Assembly (NCBI GenBank): GCA_025462725.1 | Contig: JAOAPE010000009.1 | Location: 46,284 to 110,283, forward strand | Direction of reading: 5' to 3' | Source: Terriglobales bacterium | Lineage (GTDB): Bacteria; Acidobacteriota; Terriglobia; Terriglobales; Acidobacteriaceae | DNA: 64,000 nucleotides | Shown: piece by piece, positions 8,044 through 16,911 of the stretch | Numbering within the stretch: position 1 is the stretch's first letter | How the letters are laid out: each line of letters starts with the position of its first letter | Translations under genes and position numbers: made by a program | The notes under the pieces: generated by a model | What the model saw: the letters and a program-made list of their open reading frames with translations, nothing else | What the model was told of the DNA's origin: nothing | Database searches by the model: none

Positions 8044-9834
8044 TCACAGTGCCGAATCTCCGGACGGAACCATCGGCACGATCGCCGATCGCGCCTTGGC
8101 ACGTTCAAGAACATCTTTGATCTTGTCGAGCAACGCATTCGGGGAAAAAGGCTTCTTGAAAAATTCAACGCCTTCGCCCAGCATCTTTCGGGTGCGCGGG
8201 TCGTCGGTGTAACCCGACATATAAAGCACTGCAGTCTTTGGCCGACGTTCGGCCATACGATCCGCGACTTGTCTCCCATTCATTCCGGGCATGACTAGGT
8301 CGGTGATCATCAATGGGATATCACCTTTATAGGTATCGCTGATCTCGAGTGCTTGCGCACCCCCGGCAGCCTCCAAAACCTCATAGCCGCTCATGCGCAA
8401 GGTCTCAAGAAGTGAGCGCCTGACCAGGTCTTCGTCTTCCACCAGGAGAAGTGTCTCCTGCTTGCGGACGGCGTTCTCGCTCACGGCTTCGGCACGTGAA
8501 CTCACCGCGCCCTCGTCGGAGACGATGGCGGGCAACAATATCCGGAAGGACGTGCCTTTCCCGACTTCACTTACAACAGTGATGTTTCCGCCGTGCTGCC
8601 GAACGATGCCGTATGCGGTGGCCAATCCAAGCCCGGTGCCTTTGCCTAATTCTTTTGTGGTGAAGAATGGCTCGAAAACATGAGCCCGCGTGTCCGCGTC
8701 CATGCCGTGACCAGTATCGGAGACTCGCAGTTGCACATAGTCGCCCGCAACCAGTCCCTGTTCCTCCGCTTGGCGAGTATCGATAAAAACGTTCGCGCAC
8801 TCGATCACGAGTTGTCCCCCTAGTGGCATTGCGTCCCTGGCGTTAATAGCCATGTTCAATATCACCTGCTCAAGTTGCGCGGGATCCACCTTGATACTGC
8901 GAAGGTCATCTGCGGAACTCGTCAGCAGCACGACATCTTCGCCGATCATCCGCTGCAGCATGTCGCTCATTCCAGTGATGACACTATCGATAGTAAGGAT
9001 TTTCGGCTCGAGCACCTGCTGCTTGGTGAGCGCAAGCAACTGCGCCACTAAATGTGCGCCGCGCTCGCCTGCCTGACGAATCTCGTCTACATGCCCGTGC
9101 AAACGATGCGCTTTCCCCAGCGCGGTTGAAAGCAAACCGCAATAGATCATCATCGCCGTGAGCAGATTGTTGAAGTCGTGCGCAATACCGCCCACAAGCC
9201 TGCCCACGGCTTCCATCTTTTGGGATTCGCGCAGGTGGTCTCCCATTCGCGCTTGTTCTTGCTGCGAGTGCGATTGCCGCAGCGCAATGGCAAGATACTC
9301 GGCCATGTCCGTGAGGCTGGCGATCTCATGCGCAGTCCACTCCCGAAGCTCGGGCGCGGAGTAGGCAACGTATCCGAGTGCTTCTCGCGGATGCCGCACT
9401 GGCACGATCAGGACAGCGCGAGCTCCGGCTGCGGTAAAGACCTCGCTAAGTGCCTTTACTCGCAGGTCGGTGCGCAAATCGTTTACAGCCAAGGCCTCAC
9501 ACTTCTTCAATGCTTCGAGCAATTCATTGGCGTCGGTGAGGTCTGCCTGCAATCCAATGATGGATGCCATGTTCTCCGGGCGTAGAGAATGGACCACTGT
9601 CATCTTGGAACTCGAATCTATCGTGCAATAGGAGATCCGGAATTGAGGAAAGCTTTTGTGCGCCTCTGACAGTGTCTGCTCGATGATCTGCTGCACAGGC
9701 ATCTCAGCATTGATTTGCGAAGAGATGTTCTTGAACAATTGCAGGCGGGTTTTCGTCTGCAGGAGTTCTAGTTCGAGATCATTCCCGGGAAGTTCATGAG
9801 AGACGAACGACATCACTTTGTTTGTGTTTTGCAT
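8044..9834 (-). CDS. Hybrid sensor histidine kinase (GAF-HisKA-HATPase-REC)
   Basis: 596 residues. No transmembrane segments are evident, so sensing is probably cytoplasmic through a GAF-like domain (about 45-185). The HisKA box is VGGIAHDFNNLLTAMM with His219. The ATPase domain shows the N box (NLAINARDAM type; here NMAINARDAM), DTGHGMD and GTGLGLATAYG. A C-terminal receiver begins near 470 (LLLVEDEDLV) with acceptor Asp in LMITDLVMPGMNG. The HDFNN form of the H box is typical of NtrB-like hybrid kinases. It heads the operon with the NtrC-type regulator and the pseudo-receiver, implying a phosphorelay. Signal unknown. Confidence 0.93.
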   Translation of the reverse strand: MQNTNKVMSFVSHELPGNDLELELLQTKTRLQLFKNISSQINAEMPVQQIIEQTLSEAHKSFPQFRISYCTIDSSSKMTVVHSLRPENMASIIGLQADLTDANELLEALKKCEALAVNDLRTDLRVKALSEVFTAAGARAVLIVPVRHPREALGYVAYSAPELREWTAHEIASLTDMAEYLAIALRQSHSQQEQARMGDHLRESQKMEAVGRLVGGIAHDFNNLLTAMMIYCGLLSTALGKAHRLHGHVDEIRQAGERGAHLVAQLLALTKQQVLEPKILTIDSVITGMSDMLQRMIGEDVVLLTSSADDLRSIKVDPAQLEQVILNMAINARDAMPLGGQLVIECANVFIDTRQAEEQGLVAGDYVQLRVSDTGHGMDADTRAHVFEPFFTTKELGKGTGLGLATAYGIVRQHGGNITVVSEVGKGTSFRILLPAIVSDEGAVSSRAEAVSENAVRKQETLLLVEDEDLVRRSLLETLRMSGYEVLEAAGGAQALEISDTYKGDIPLMITDLVMPGMNGRQVADRMAERRPKTAVLYMSGYTDDPRTRKMLGEGVEFFKKPFSPNALLDKIKDVLERAKARSAIVPMVPSGDSAL

Positions 9835-10174
9835 TTAAGATTTCCGCTTCGATGATGCCATTCCTAAAGCAGTCCGAGTTCCAATCCGGAAAAAAACGGG
9901 GTGCGCTGTAAAATCAATGACTTAGGAAGCCCGAAAATCCTTCCGCCATGAAACCGCTCTTGGTGAGAAGTTCACTTCGGGAAAGATGTTTACAGGAAAG
10001 TCAATCAACCAGTTAACTTTCGCCTTTTGTTCTGCTTACCGTTATGGAATAGATGGAATGACAAGATTCCCGAAATGGGAAAAACTTTGAGCAAGCTGAA
10101 AAGAACATTTTTGAATTAGCAATCGCCTTCAACCGGGGCGTGAGACCTCTCTCCTCTGCTATCCTTTTGCACCT
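9835..10174. other. Divergent intergenic region
   Basis: 340 bases between the divergent kinase gene and fabI, relatively A+T-rich around 10040-10120. It must contain both promoters. A TGCTATCCT extended -10-like string lies at about 10157-10165 just before fabI. I see no inverted repeat, sigma-54 box or convincing small gene. A minus-strand frame crossing it runs into fabI and is not supported. Confidence 0.4.
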
Positions 10175-10948
10175 ATGATCAATATGCAAGGACGCACCGC
10201 CGTTGTCTTCGGCGTAGCCAACAAACGGAGCATTGCCTGGGGGATCGCGCAGAAGTTGCAAGCCGCCGGCGCGCAGCTAGTCATTACTTATCAAAATGAG
10301 CGACTGGAGCAGGAAGCCAAAGACCTGATTGCCGACCTCCCCGGGGCTGCTGGATTCCGTTGCGACGTGACCAATGACGCCGAGATCGATCAACTGTTTG
10401 CTGAGCTGAAATCCCGGTACGGCAAGATTCACACCTTGGTGCACAGCGTCGCCTTCGCCCCCGCAGAAGCGATGAAAAACGACTTCCTCCTCACTTCGCG
10501 CGATGATTTCAAAGTCGCACACGATATCAGCGTGTATTCACTGATTGCGGTCACACGCGCGGCCGCTCCTTTAATGACGGACGAATCCGGCGGTAGCGTG
10601 ATGACGCTCACCTATCACGGTGCGGAGAAAGTGGTTCCGAAATACAACGTCATGGGAGTGGCGAAGGCTGCGCTCGAGGCCACTGTCAGGTATCTCGCCG
10701 CCGATGTGGGCAAGAATAAGATTCGCGTCAACGCCATTTCCGCCGGACCGCTCAAAACCCTGGCGGCGCGCAGCATCCCGGGATTCGGCGACATGCTTCG
10801 AACCCAAGCGGAACGCGCTCCGCTAAAGCGAAACGTCGAGACAAGTGAAGTTGGTGATACCGCTTTGTTTCTCGCATCCGACCTCAGCACTGGGATCACC
10901 GGCGAAGTGATCTACGTGGATGCGGGATACAACATCATGGGATTCTGA
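10175..10948 (+). CDS. fabI: Enoyl-[acyl-carrier-protein] reductase (NADH), FabI type
   Basis: 257 residues, the usual FabI length. Short-chain dehydrogenase fold with the FabI nucleotide signature (VFGVANKRSIAWGIAQ, residues 11-26). The catalytic pair is Tyr157-x6-Lys164, with the extra Tyr147 that marks enoyl reductases of this class. The C-terminus GEVIYVDAGYNIMGF is characteristic. It reduces trans-2-enoyl-ACP to acyl-ACP in the last step of each fatty-acid elongation cycle, in the cytoplasm. Start ATG at 10175; an internal ATG three codons later is possible. It stands alone between divergent kinase and downstream hppA genes. Confidence 0.96.
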   Translation: MINMQGRTAVVFGVANKRSIAWGIAQKLQAAGAQLVITYQNERLEQEAKDLIADLPGAAGFRCDVTNDAEIDQLFAELKSRYGKIHTLVHSVAFAPAEAMKNDFLLTSRDDFKVAHDISVYSLIAVTRAAAPLMTDESGGSVMTLTYHGAEKVVPKYNVMGVAKAALEATVRYLAADVGKNKIRVNAISAGPLKTLAARSIPGFGDMLRTQAERAPLKRNVETSEVGDTALFLASDLSTGITGEVIYVDAGYNIMGF

Positions 10949-11126
10949 ATCGAAATTGACCCATTCCTCACCTCGCCTATATCATTATCTGTCCTGACGC
11001 GGCCAAACCTAATTCCCTTCCTCTTATAAGGGTTTGTGTAGAAGCGCAGTGCAGGATTAGTACGAAGCTGTTTTCGTTCTGATTCCAGTTACCTACAACA
11101 TCATTTTCTGAGGGGAAAACACCAAT

Positions 11127-13640
11127 ATGTTAAGTAACGCCATAGCGCAAGTTGCGCGAATGCGCCGTTCAGCCTTGTCGCTGATGGGCATCCTAGCTGC
11201 GCTTGCACTTCAATCTTCTACCGCCTTCGCTCAATCCGCAGAACGCGCCTCCGGAGAGGCCAATCTGCAACTGCCTAACCTCCACTCCGTGTCCTTTATT
11301 GGCGGCATGGACGGACACAACTTGCTCCTTTCCGGCCTCGTCGTCTCTGCTTTGGGAATGGTCTTCGGGCTTGGCATGTACATGAACCTGAAGAACCTCC
11401 CGGTCCACAAGAGCATGCTTGAGATCTCCGAACTCATCTACGAGACCTGTAAGACTTACCTGACGACACAAGGAAAGTTCATTGCTGTCCTCTGGGTTTT
11501 CATTGCAATTGTGATCGGACTCTACTTCGGAGTGCTCGCGCCTACGCCGGGACATCCCATCGCGCAGACCGTTATCATCATTCTCGCCTTCAGCATTATC
11601 GGAATCCTCGGAAGCTATGGCGTGGCATGGTTCGGTATCCGCGTCAACACATTCGCGAACTCACGCACCGCTTTCGCTTCGCTTGAAGGACGTCCGTATC
11701 CTTGCTATGCGATTCCGCTGAAAGCCGGAATGAGCATTGGCATGATGTTGATCAGCGTTGAGTTGCTCATCATGCTCTGCATCCTGCTCTTTATCCCTGG
11801 AGACTACGCCGGTTCCTGCTTCATCGGATTCGCCATCGGCGAATCGCTCGGCGCAGCAGCGCTTCGTATTGCCGGCGGTATCTTCACGAAGATTGCCGAT
11901 ATCGGTTCCGACTTGATGAAAATCGTCTTCAAGATCAAGGAAGACGATGCCCGTAACCCCGGCGTCATCGCCGACTGCACCGGCGACAACGCTGGTGACT
12001 CCGTCGGACCTTCCGCTGATGGATTCGAAACTTACGGCGTCACCGGCGTGGCTCTGATCACGTTCATTCTGCTGGCGGTGAAAGATCCGGCAAACCAAGT
12101 GAAGCTTCTGGTCTGGATTTTCGTTCTCCGCGTCATGATGATCATCGTCAGCGCAATCAGCTACTTCCTAAATGAAGCTTTCGCCAAGGGCAAATACGGC
12201 AAAGCGAGCGAGATGAATTACGAAGTGCCGCTCACGTCATTGGTATGGCTCACATCGATTGTTTCCGTCATCGTGACGTATGTGATGTCTTACTTGATCA
12301 TTCCTGATTTGAACAATGACACGACTCTCTGGTGGAAGCTGGCTTCGATCATCTCTTGCGGAACGTTGGCAGGCGCCATCATTCCTGAGTTGGTGAAGGT
12401 CTTTACTTCGACCGAATCCAGCCACGTAGCTGAGATCGTCACGTCATCGCGTGAAGGCGGAGCATCGCTGAACATTCTCTCTGGTCTCGTCGCCGGAAAC
12501 TTCTCCGGATACTGGCTTGGACTCAGCATCGTCGGCCTGATGTCGATCGCATACTTCTTCAGCACAATCGGAGTCGGCGGCCTCATGCTTCCACCTGAGG
12601 TCATGCTCGCTCCGGCAGTGTTTGCCTTTGGGTTGGTGGCATTCGGATTCCTTGGCATGGGTCCCGTTACTATCGCTGTTGATTCCTATGGTCCGGTCAC
12701 TGACAACGCGCAGTCTGTTTACGAGTTGTCTTTGATCGAGCACATACCGGGTATTGAAGCCGAACTGAAACAGAAGAACAATTTCAGCGTCAACTTCGAG
12801 CGGGCGAAATACCTGCTGGAAGCCAATGATGGCGCTGGCAACACCTTCAAAGCGACAGCGAAGCCTGTGCTCATCGGCACGGCAGTCGTCGGCGCTACGA
12901 CCATGATCTTTTCCATCATCATGGCGCTGACCAACGGACTGACGGAAAACAAGGAATCTCTTTCCGTGCTGCACGCACCGTTCGTCCTTGGACTGATCAC
13001 CGGCGGAGCCATCATTTATTGGTTCACCGGAGCTTCAATGCAGGCAGTCACCACCGGTGCCTACCGAGCAGTGGAATACATCAAGGCGAACATCAAACTT
13101 GAGGGCGTCGAGAAAGCTTCGGTTGAAGACAGCAAGAAGGTCGTCCAGATCTGCACGCAGTACGCGCAGAAAGGCATGTTCAACATCTTCCTTACAGTTT
13201 TCTTCGCAACGCTTGCATTCGCGTTCGTGGAACCATTCTTCTTCATCGGCTATTTGATCTCGATCGCTGTCTTTGGTCTCTATCAGGCCATCTTCATGGC
13301 CAACGCAGGCGGAGCATGGGACAATGCCAAGAAAGTTGTTGAAGTCGAACTGAAGCAGAAGGGCACGCCGCTTCACGATGCCACCGTTGTCGGCGACACC
13401 GTCGGCGATCCATTCAAGGACACTTCATCCGTGGCCTTGAATCCCGTGATCAAATTCACAACGTTGTTTGGACTGCTCGCAGTCGAACTCGCTGTGAAGC
13501 TCACTGCGGACCAGGGTGCAAACGTAACTCACGGACTTGCCGCTCTATTCTTCGCAATCTCTGTGGTCTTCGTATGGCGTTCCTTTTACGGAATGCGTAT
13601 CGGATCAGAGACCGAGAAGAAAGCTGCTTCCGCGCACTAG
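11127..13640 (+). CDS. hppA: Membrane-bound proton-translocating pyrophosphatase (K+-independent type predicted)
   Basis: 837 residues with about sixteen hydrophobic segments and an N-terminal extension carrying a signal-like stretch ending at AFAQ. The substrate region reads EDDARNPGVIADCTGDNAGD followed by SVGPSADGFETYG, the metal-pyrophosphate loop, and the C-terminal counterpart includes NAGGAWDNAKK and GDTVGDPFKDT. The determinant position in GNTFKA is Lys575; Lys there marks K+-independent proton pumps, Ala marks K+-dependent ones. Hydrolysis of PPi drives proton export across the inner membrane. Single-gene unit followed by a strong terminator. The GSDLMKIVFKIKEDD variant of the signature suggests a divergent subgroup. 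Confidence 0.95.
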   Translation: MLSNAIAQVARMRRSALSLMGILAALALQSSTAFAQSAERASGEANLQLPNLHSVSFIGGMDGHNLLLSGLVVSALGMVFGLGMYMNLKNLPVHKSMLEISELIYETCKTYLTTQGKFIAVLWVFIAIVIGLYFGVLAPTPGHPIAQTVIIILAFSIIGILGSYGVAWFGIRVNTFANSRTAFASLEGRPYPCYAIPLKAGMSIGMMLISVELLIMLCILLFIPGDYAGSCFIGFAIGESLGAAALRIAGGIFTKIADIGSDLMKIVFKIKEDDARNPGVIADCTGDNAGDSVGPSADGFETYGVTGVALITFILLAVKDPANQVKLLVWIFVLRVMMIIVSAISYFLNEAFAKGKYGKASEMNYEVPLTSLVWLTSIVSVIVTYVMSYLIIPDLNNDTTLWWKLASIISCGTLAGAIIPELVKVFTSTESSHVAEIVTSSREGGASLNILSGLVAGNFSGYWLGLSIVGLMSIAYFFSTIGVGGLMLPPEVMLAPAVFAFGLVAFGFLGMGPVTIAVDSYGPVTDNAQSVYELSLIEHIPGIEAELKQKNNFSVNFERAKYLLEANDGAGNTFKATAKPVLIGTAVVGATTMIFSIIMALTNGLTENKESLSVLHAPFVLGLITGGAIIYWFTGASMQAVTTGAYRAVEYIKANIKLEGVEKASVEDSKKVVQICTQYAQKGMFNIFLTVFFATLAFAFVEPFFFIGYLISIAVFGLYQAIFMANAGGAWDNAKKVVEVELKQKGTPLHDATVVGDTVGDPFKDTSSVALNPVIKFTTLFGLLAVELAVKLTADQGANVTHGLAALFFAISVVFVWRSFYGMRIGSETEKKAASAH

Positions 13641-13659
13641 ACCTAACGCTTCAATCAGC

Positions 13660-13689
13660 AACGCCGTCCAGAGATGGACGGCGTTTTTT
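13660..13689 (+). terminator. Rho-independent terminator of hppA
   Basis: Perfect 11-bp stem AACGCCGTCCA / TGGACGGCGTT (13660-13670 and 13675-13685) with GAGA loop, running into a T tract ending at 13689. It begins 19 bases after the hppA stop. Confidence 0.93.
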
Positions 13690-13724
13690 GTGTGCTGGAT
13701 TCGAAATGGCTGCCACAAAAACAC

Positions 13725-13730
13725 TATAAT
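13725..13730 (+). promoter_or_regulatory. Candidate -10 box for the secreted TPR gene
   Basis: A perfect TATAAT lies 55 bases before the start codon, after the hppA terminator and before the ribosome site AAGGAGA (13774-13780). No convincing -35 hexamer is seen 16-18 bases upstream. Confidence 0.4.
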
Positions 13731-13785
13731 CTGGCTGCGGAGTGGCTCTTCGCCGTTCCCGAATAGAATTCGCAAGGAGAATCCT

Positions 13786-15480
13786 ATGAAGAAGCACGTC
13801 CTCCCGATTCTCGTCCTTTCGCTTTCCCTAAATTACATTGCAGCCGCACAGACTCCGGCTACACATTCGCATTCCGCGAATCCCGCAAAAGCGCCGGCAA
13901 CGAAACCCGTGCAGCCCTCGGGCATGTCCGCATTCAACCGCGGTCTCGGAAATCTTCATCATCCGGTGACAACACAGAATGTGCGGGCCCAGCAACTTTT
14001 CGACCAAGGGTTGCGGTTGATTTTCGGATTCAACCACGACGAAGCAGTTCGCTCATTCGAGGAAGCCGCGAAGCTTGATCCGAAGCTGGCGATGGCCTAC
14101 TGGGGGATTGCATACGCCAAGGGGCCAAACTACAACGTGCCCGTGGATCTTCCGCATGAGATGGCAGCGTATGAAGCGGTACAAAAAGCAAAAGCGCTTT
14201 CGGCCAACGCGTCAGAGAGTGACAAGGCGTACATCAACGCCATTGCGGCGCGCTACAGCAATGACCCGGTTCCGGATTTCCCAAAGCTCGCGGTCGCATA
14301 CAAGGACGCAATGCGCGACCTATCGCATAAATATCCTGACGATCTTGACGCTGCCACCATCTACGCCGAAAGCATGATGAACTTGAATCCGTGGGGCCTT
14401 TGGACTCTCGACGGAAAGCCTTGGGAGTTCACGCCGGAGATAACACGCGTATTGGAATCCGTGCTGCGCCGCGATCCGAATCATATGGGCGCTATCCACC
14501 TTTATATTCACGCGGTCGAAGCGTCGCCCGATCCCGAGCGCGCGTTAGCGGCAGCGAACCGCCTCGCCGCACTCGCGCCCACTGCGGGACATCTGGTTCA
14601 CATGCCCGCACATATTTACAGCCGCATAGGAGATTACGATTCGGCAACGCGCACCAATGTGGACGCAGCCAAGGCCGACGAAAACTACGTGCAGTCCGGC
14701 GGATTGCCTGGCATTTATCCGATGATGTATTACAGCCACAATCTGCACTTCATCGCGTATGCCTCCAGCATGGGCGGTGGTTACGCCCAGGCAAAGCAAG
14801 CGGCCGACAGGCTCGCCGCCCATGTGGGACCGCATGTAAAAGAGATGCCTCCACTTGAAGGCTTCATGGGAGTCCCCGGCGCGGTGCTCGTCCGGTTCGG
14901 CCGTTGGGATGACATTCTCGCGCTGCCCGCACCCGATCCGCAGATGAAAAACGTCACAGCATTGTGGCATTTCGCCCGCGGAATGGCTTTCGTCGGCAAA
15001 GGCAATCTGGCGGAAGCCGCGAAAGAGCACCAGCAGGTCGTGACGGCGGAGAACAACACTGCAGCAGATGCGGTCTTCTCTATGCCTTTTAATAACAAGA
15101 CTCGTGACGTGCTGAAGATCGCTGATGACGTACTCGCTGCCAAAATCGCTATCGCTCAAAAGGACAATGCCAAAGCAATCCCGCTGCTACAAGATGCTGT
15201 CGCCATACAGGATAGTTTGAAGTATGGCGAGCCTCCGGACTGGTTCTCTCCGGTACGCGAAACTTTGGGCGCGGCTTTGCTGATGAATGGCAATGCAGTG
15301 GAAGCGGAAAAAGTCTTCCGCGCCGATCTCGACAGAAATCCACGCAATGCCCGTTCCCTCTTCGGACTTCGCGAGGCGCTTAAAGCTCAAGGCAAGGCAT
15401 ACGACGCGCAATTCGTGAATCGTGAATTCGCGGACGCCTGGAAGAATGCGGATGTGAAACTGACGGTGAAGGACTTGTAA
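13786..15480 (+). CDS. Secreted TPR-repeat protein
   Basis: 564 residues from ATG 13786, chosen because AAGGAGA sits 5 bases before it and the N-terminus is a clean signal peptide (MKKHVLPILVLSLSLNYIAA, then AQT). The frame is open far upstream into hppA, but that part is not a gene. A Pro/Lys/Ala linker precedes a conserved block (HPVTTQNVRAQQLFDQGLRL, then FNHDEAVRSFEEAAKLDPKL) that starts a TPR superhelix over most of the protein. The gene at 59634 is a paralogue with the same opening block. Likely periplasmic or surface scaffold; partner unknown. Confidence 0.85.
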   Translation: MKKHVLPILVLSLSLNYIAAAQTPATHSHSANPAKAPATKPVQPSGMSAFNRGLGNLHHPVTTQNVRAQQLFDQGLRLIFGFNHDEAVRSFEEAAKLDPKLAMAYWGIAYAKGPNYNVPVDLPHEMAAYEAVQKAKALSANASESDKAYINAIAARYSNDPVPDFPKLAVAYKDAMRDLSHKYPDDLDAATIYAESMMNLNPWGLWTLDGKPWEFTPEITRVLESVLRRDPNHMGAIHLYIHAVEASPDPERALAAANRLAALAPTAGHLVHMPAHIYSRIGDYDSATRTNVDAAKADENYVQSGGLPGIYPMMYYSHNLHFIAYASSMGGGYAQAKQAADRLAAHVGPHVKEMPPLEGFMGVPGAVLVRFGRWDDILALPAPDPQMKNVTALWHFARGMAFVGKGNLAEAAKEHQQVVTAENNTAADAVFSMPFNNKTRDVLKIADDVLAAKIAIAQKDNAKAIPLLQDAVAIQDSLKYGEPPDWFSPVRETLGAALLMNGNAVEAEKVFRADLDRNPRNARSLFGLREALKAQGKAYDAQFVNREFADAWKNADVKLTVKDL

Positions 15481-15495
15481 GCAATCGAATGAGTA

Positions 15496-15864
15496 TTAGC
15501 TCTTCATCTTGTCGCGGACTTTCTTCGCCAGCTTCTCGATCTCTTCCGTCTTGCGAATGACCTCGAGTGACAATTTGTTCTCGGTGGTCGCGTCCACGCT
15601 CTGTTTTAGTTCAGTGGCAAGCTGCAGGAGTTTGTCTGTGTCCTGCTTCAAGGCCGAGAATCGCTCTTTATTCATTGCCTTTTCGCGCTCTTTTTGACGT
15701 TTCACTTCCTCCGGATCAGGCGGACGCTCGTCCCTTCGCTGCCCCAGAGTGGGCTCCTGGGTGATCGGTCGCGAGGACGGAGGCAGAATCGTCGGGGTCT
15801 GAGCCTTAACTGCGATGCAAGCCAGCGCACCGCAAATTCCGAAAGAGATATAGGTCTTTTTCAC
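15496..15864 (-). CDS. Small secreted coiled-coil protein, function unknown
   Basis: 122 residues. Signal peptide MKKTYISFGICGALACIAVKAQ, a Pro-rich linker (PPSSRPITQEP), then from about residue 50 a highly charged helical region (EEVKRQKEREKAMNKERFSAL) continuing to the C-terminus with heptad-like Leu spacing. No catalytic motif. It converges with the TPR gene and diverges from the MscS gene. Probably a periplasmic helical protein of a type common in Acidobacteriota; I do not recognise a named family. Confidence 0.7.
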   Translation of the reverse strand: MKKTYISFGICGALACIAVKAQTPTILPPSSRPITQEPTLGQRRDERPPDPEEVKRQKEREKAMNKERFSALKQDTDKLLQLATELKQSVDATTENKLSLEVIRKTEEIEKLAKKVRDKMKS

Positions 15865-15954
15865 AAGCCCCCGGCAACAAGTCGAGATTATCTCAAGCCA
15901 CCCAGATTATATTCTTGCTCGACTCTCTTGAATGCCCGAAGCTCGCAGTGCAGT

Positions 15955-15963
15955 TGTTATAAT
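15955..15963 (+). promoter_or_regulatory. Extended -10 promoter for the MscS gene
   Basis: TGTTATAAT: a perfect TATAAT (15958-15963) with the upstream TG of an extended -10 element, 23 bases before the start codon. A -35 is not evident, as often with extended -10 promoters. Confidence 0.5.
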
Positions 15964-15986
15964 CCGCCAAAGGGCCCTCATAGAGA

Positions 15987-16898
15987 ATGATCCAAAGCGT
16001 CTTCGAAGCAAAGGGACAAATGCTGCAAAACGTTCTGAATGACTGGCGTGGCGACACCGTAACTTGGACCCGAAAAGACGGGCCCAAGTTCCTCATCGTA
16101 CTCATCATCGCCGCCATTCTGTTGAGACTGCTTCGCATTCTTGCAAAACGCCTCGAAATTTACAGCCATCACCAGACTGTCCCCGGCGGGCTTCGCGGAC
16201 AACAACTCCGCACCCTAGCCAGTGTCATCCGCAGCGTGGGAACCGTCGTTATTTATTTTCTCGCCGCTCTACAAGTACTGCCCCTCTTTGGGATAGACAT
16301 GAAACCCATCCTCGCCAGCGCGGGAATTGTGGGATTGGCCATCGGCTTCGGAGCGCAGACATTAGTAAAAGACGTCATCAACGGATTCTTCATCCTGCTG
16401 GAAAATCAGTACGACATTGGGGATGTAGTCAGACTTGCCGGAGTTACCGGTACCGTTGAAGCGATGACACTTCGGCGCACGCTCCTTCGCGACGCCGATG
16501 GCACGCTGCACAACGTTCCCAACAGCGAGATCAAAGTAGTCTCGAACCTCACCCGCGACTGGGCGCAAGTTGCGCTGCACATCGTCACCGACTACAACGA
16601 GAACAGCGATCGCGTGATCAAGCTTCTGCAAGAAGTTGCCGCCGAGGTTTACAACGACCCCGCATATCACGATTCATTGGTCGCCGAGCCTGAGGTTCCG
16701 GGCATTGATCGGGTCACGGGAACTGAAGTCGAGTACTTGCTGCTAGTCAAGGTAACGCCCGGCCAACAGTATCGTGTGAGCCGCCATCTTCGACGACTGA
16801 TCAAAGAATGCTTCCAAAAGAATGACATCAAGACCAGCGGCACCGCCAAGATTTACGTTGCCGAAACCGCCAATGGTGACAAGGTGGAAGTGAAGTAG
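15987..16898 (+). CDS. Small-conductance mechanosensitive channel, MscS family
   Basis: 303 residues. Hydrophobic segments at about 30-48, 75-95 and 105-130. The last holds the pore helix pattern ASAGIVGLAIGFGAQTLVKD with the Gly/Ala packing typical of MscS TM3. It is followed by the beta domain (NGFFILLENQYDIGDVVRLA, then GTVEAMTLRRTLLRDADGT, NVPNSEI) and a C-terminal alpha/beta domain. It releases solutes from the cytoplasm on hypo-osmotic shock through the inner membrane. Length and order match small MscS proteins. It converges on the frameshifted gene at 16912. Confidence 0.92.
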   Translation: MIQSVFEAKGQMLQNVLNDWRGDTVTWTRKDGPKFLIVLIIAAILLRLLRILAKRLEIYSHHQTVPGGLRGQQLRTLASVIRSVGTVVIYFLAALQVLPLFGIDMKPILASAGIVGLAIGFGAQTLVKDVINGFFILLENQYDIGDVVRLAGVTGTVEAMTLRRTLLRDADGTLHNVPNSEIKVVSNLTRDWAQVALHIVTDYNENSDRVIKLLQEVAAEVYNDPAYHDSLVAEPEVPGIDRVTGTEVEYLLLVKVTPGQQYRVSRHLRRLIKECFQKNDIKTSGTAKIYVAETANGDKVEVK

Positions 16899-16911
16899 GT
16901 CTTACTTGGAT

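Noticed and set aside
10013..10261. Minus-strand frame of 82 codons across the fabI start
   Set aside because: It overlaps well-supported fabI coding sequence, has no ribosome site, and would need the fabI promoter region to be coding.
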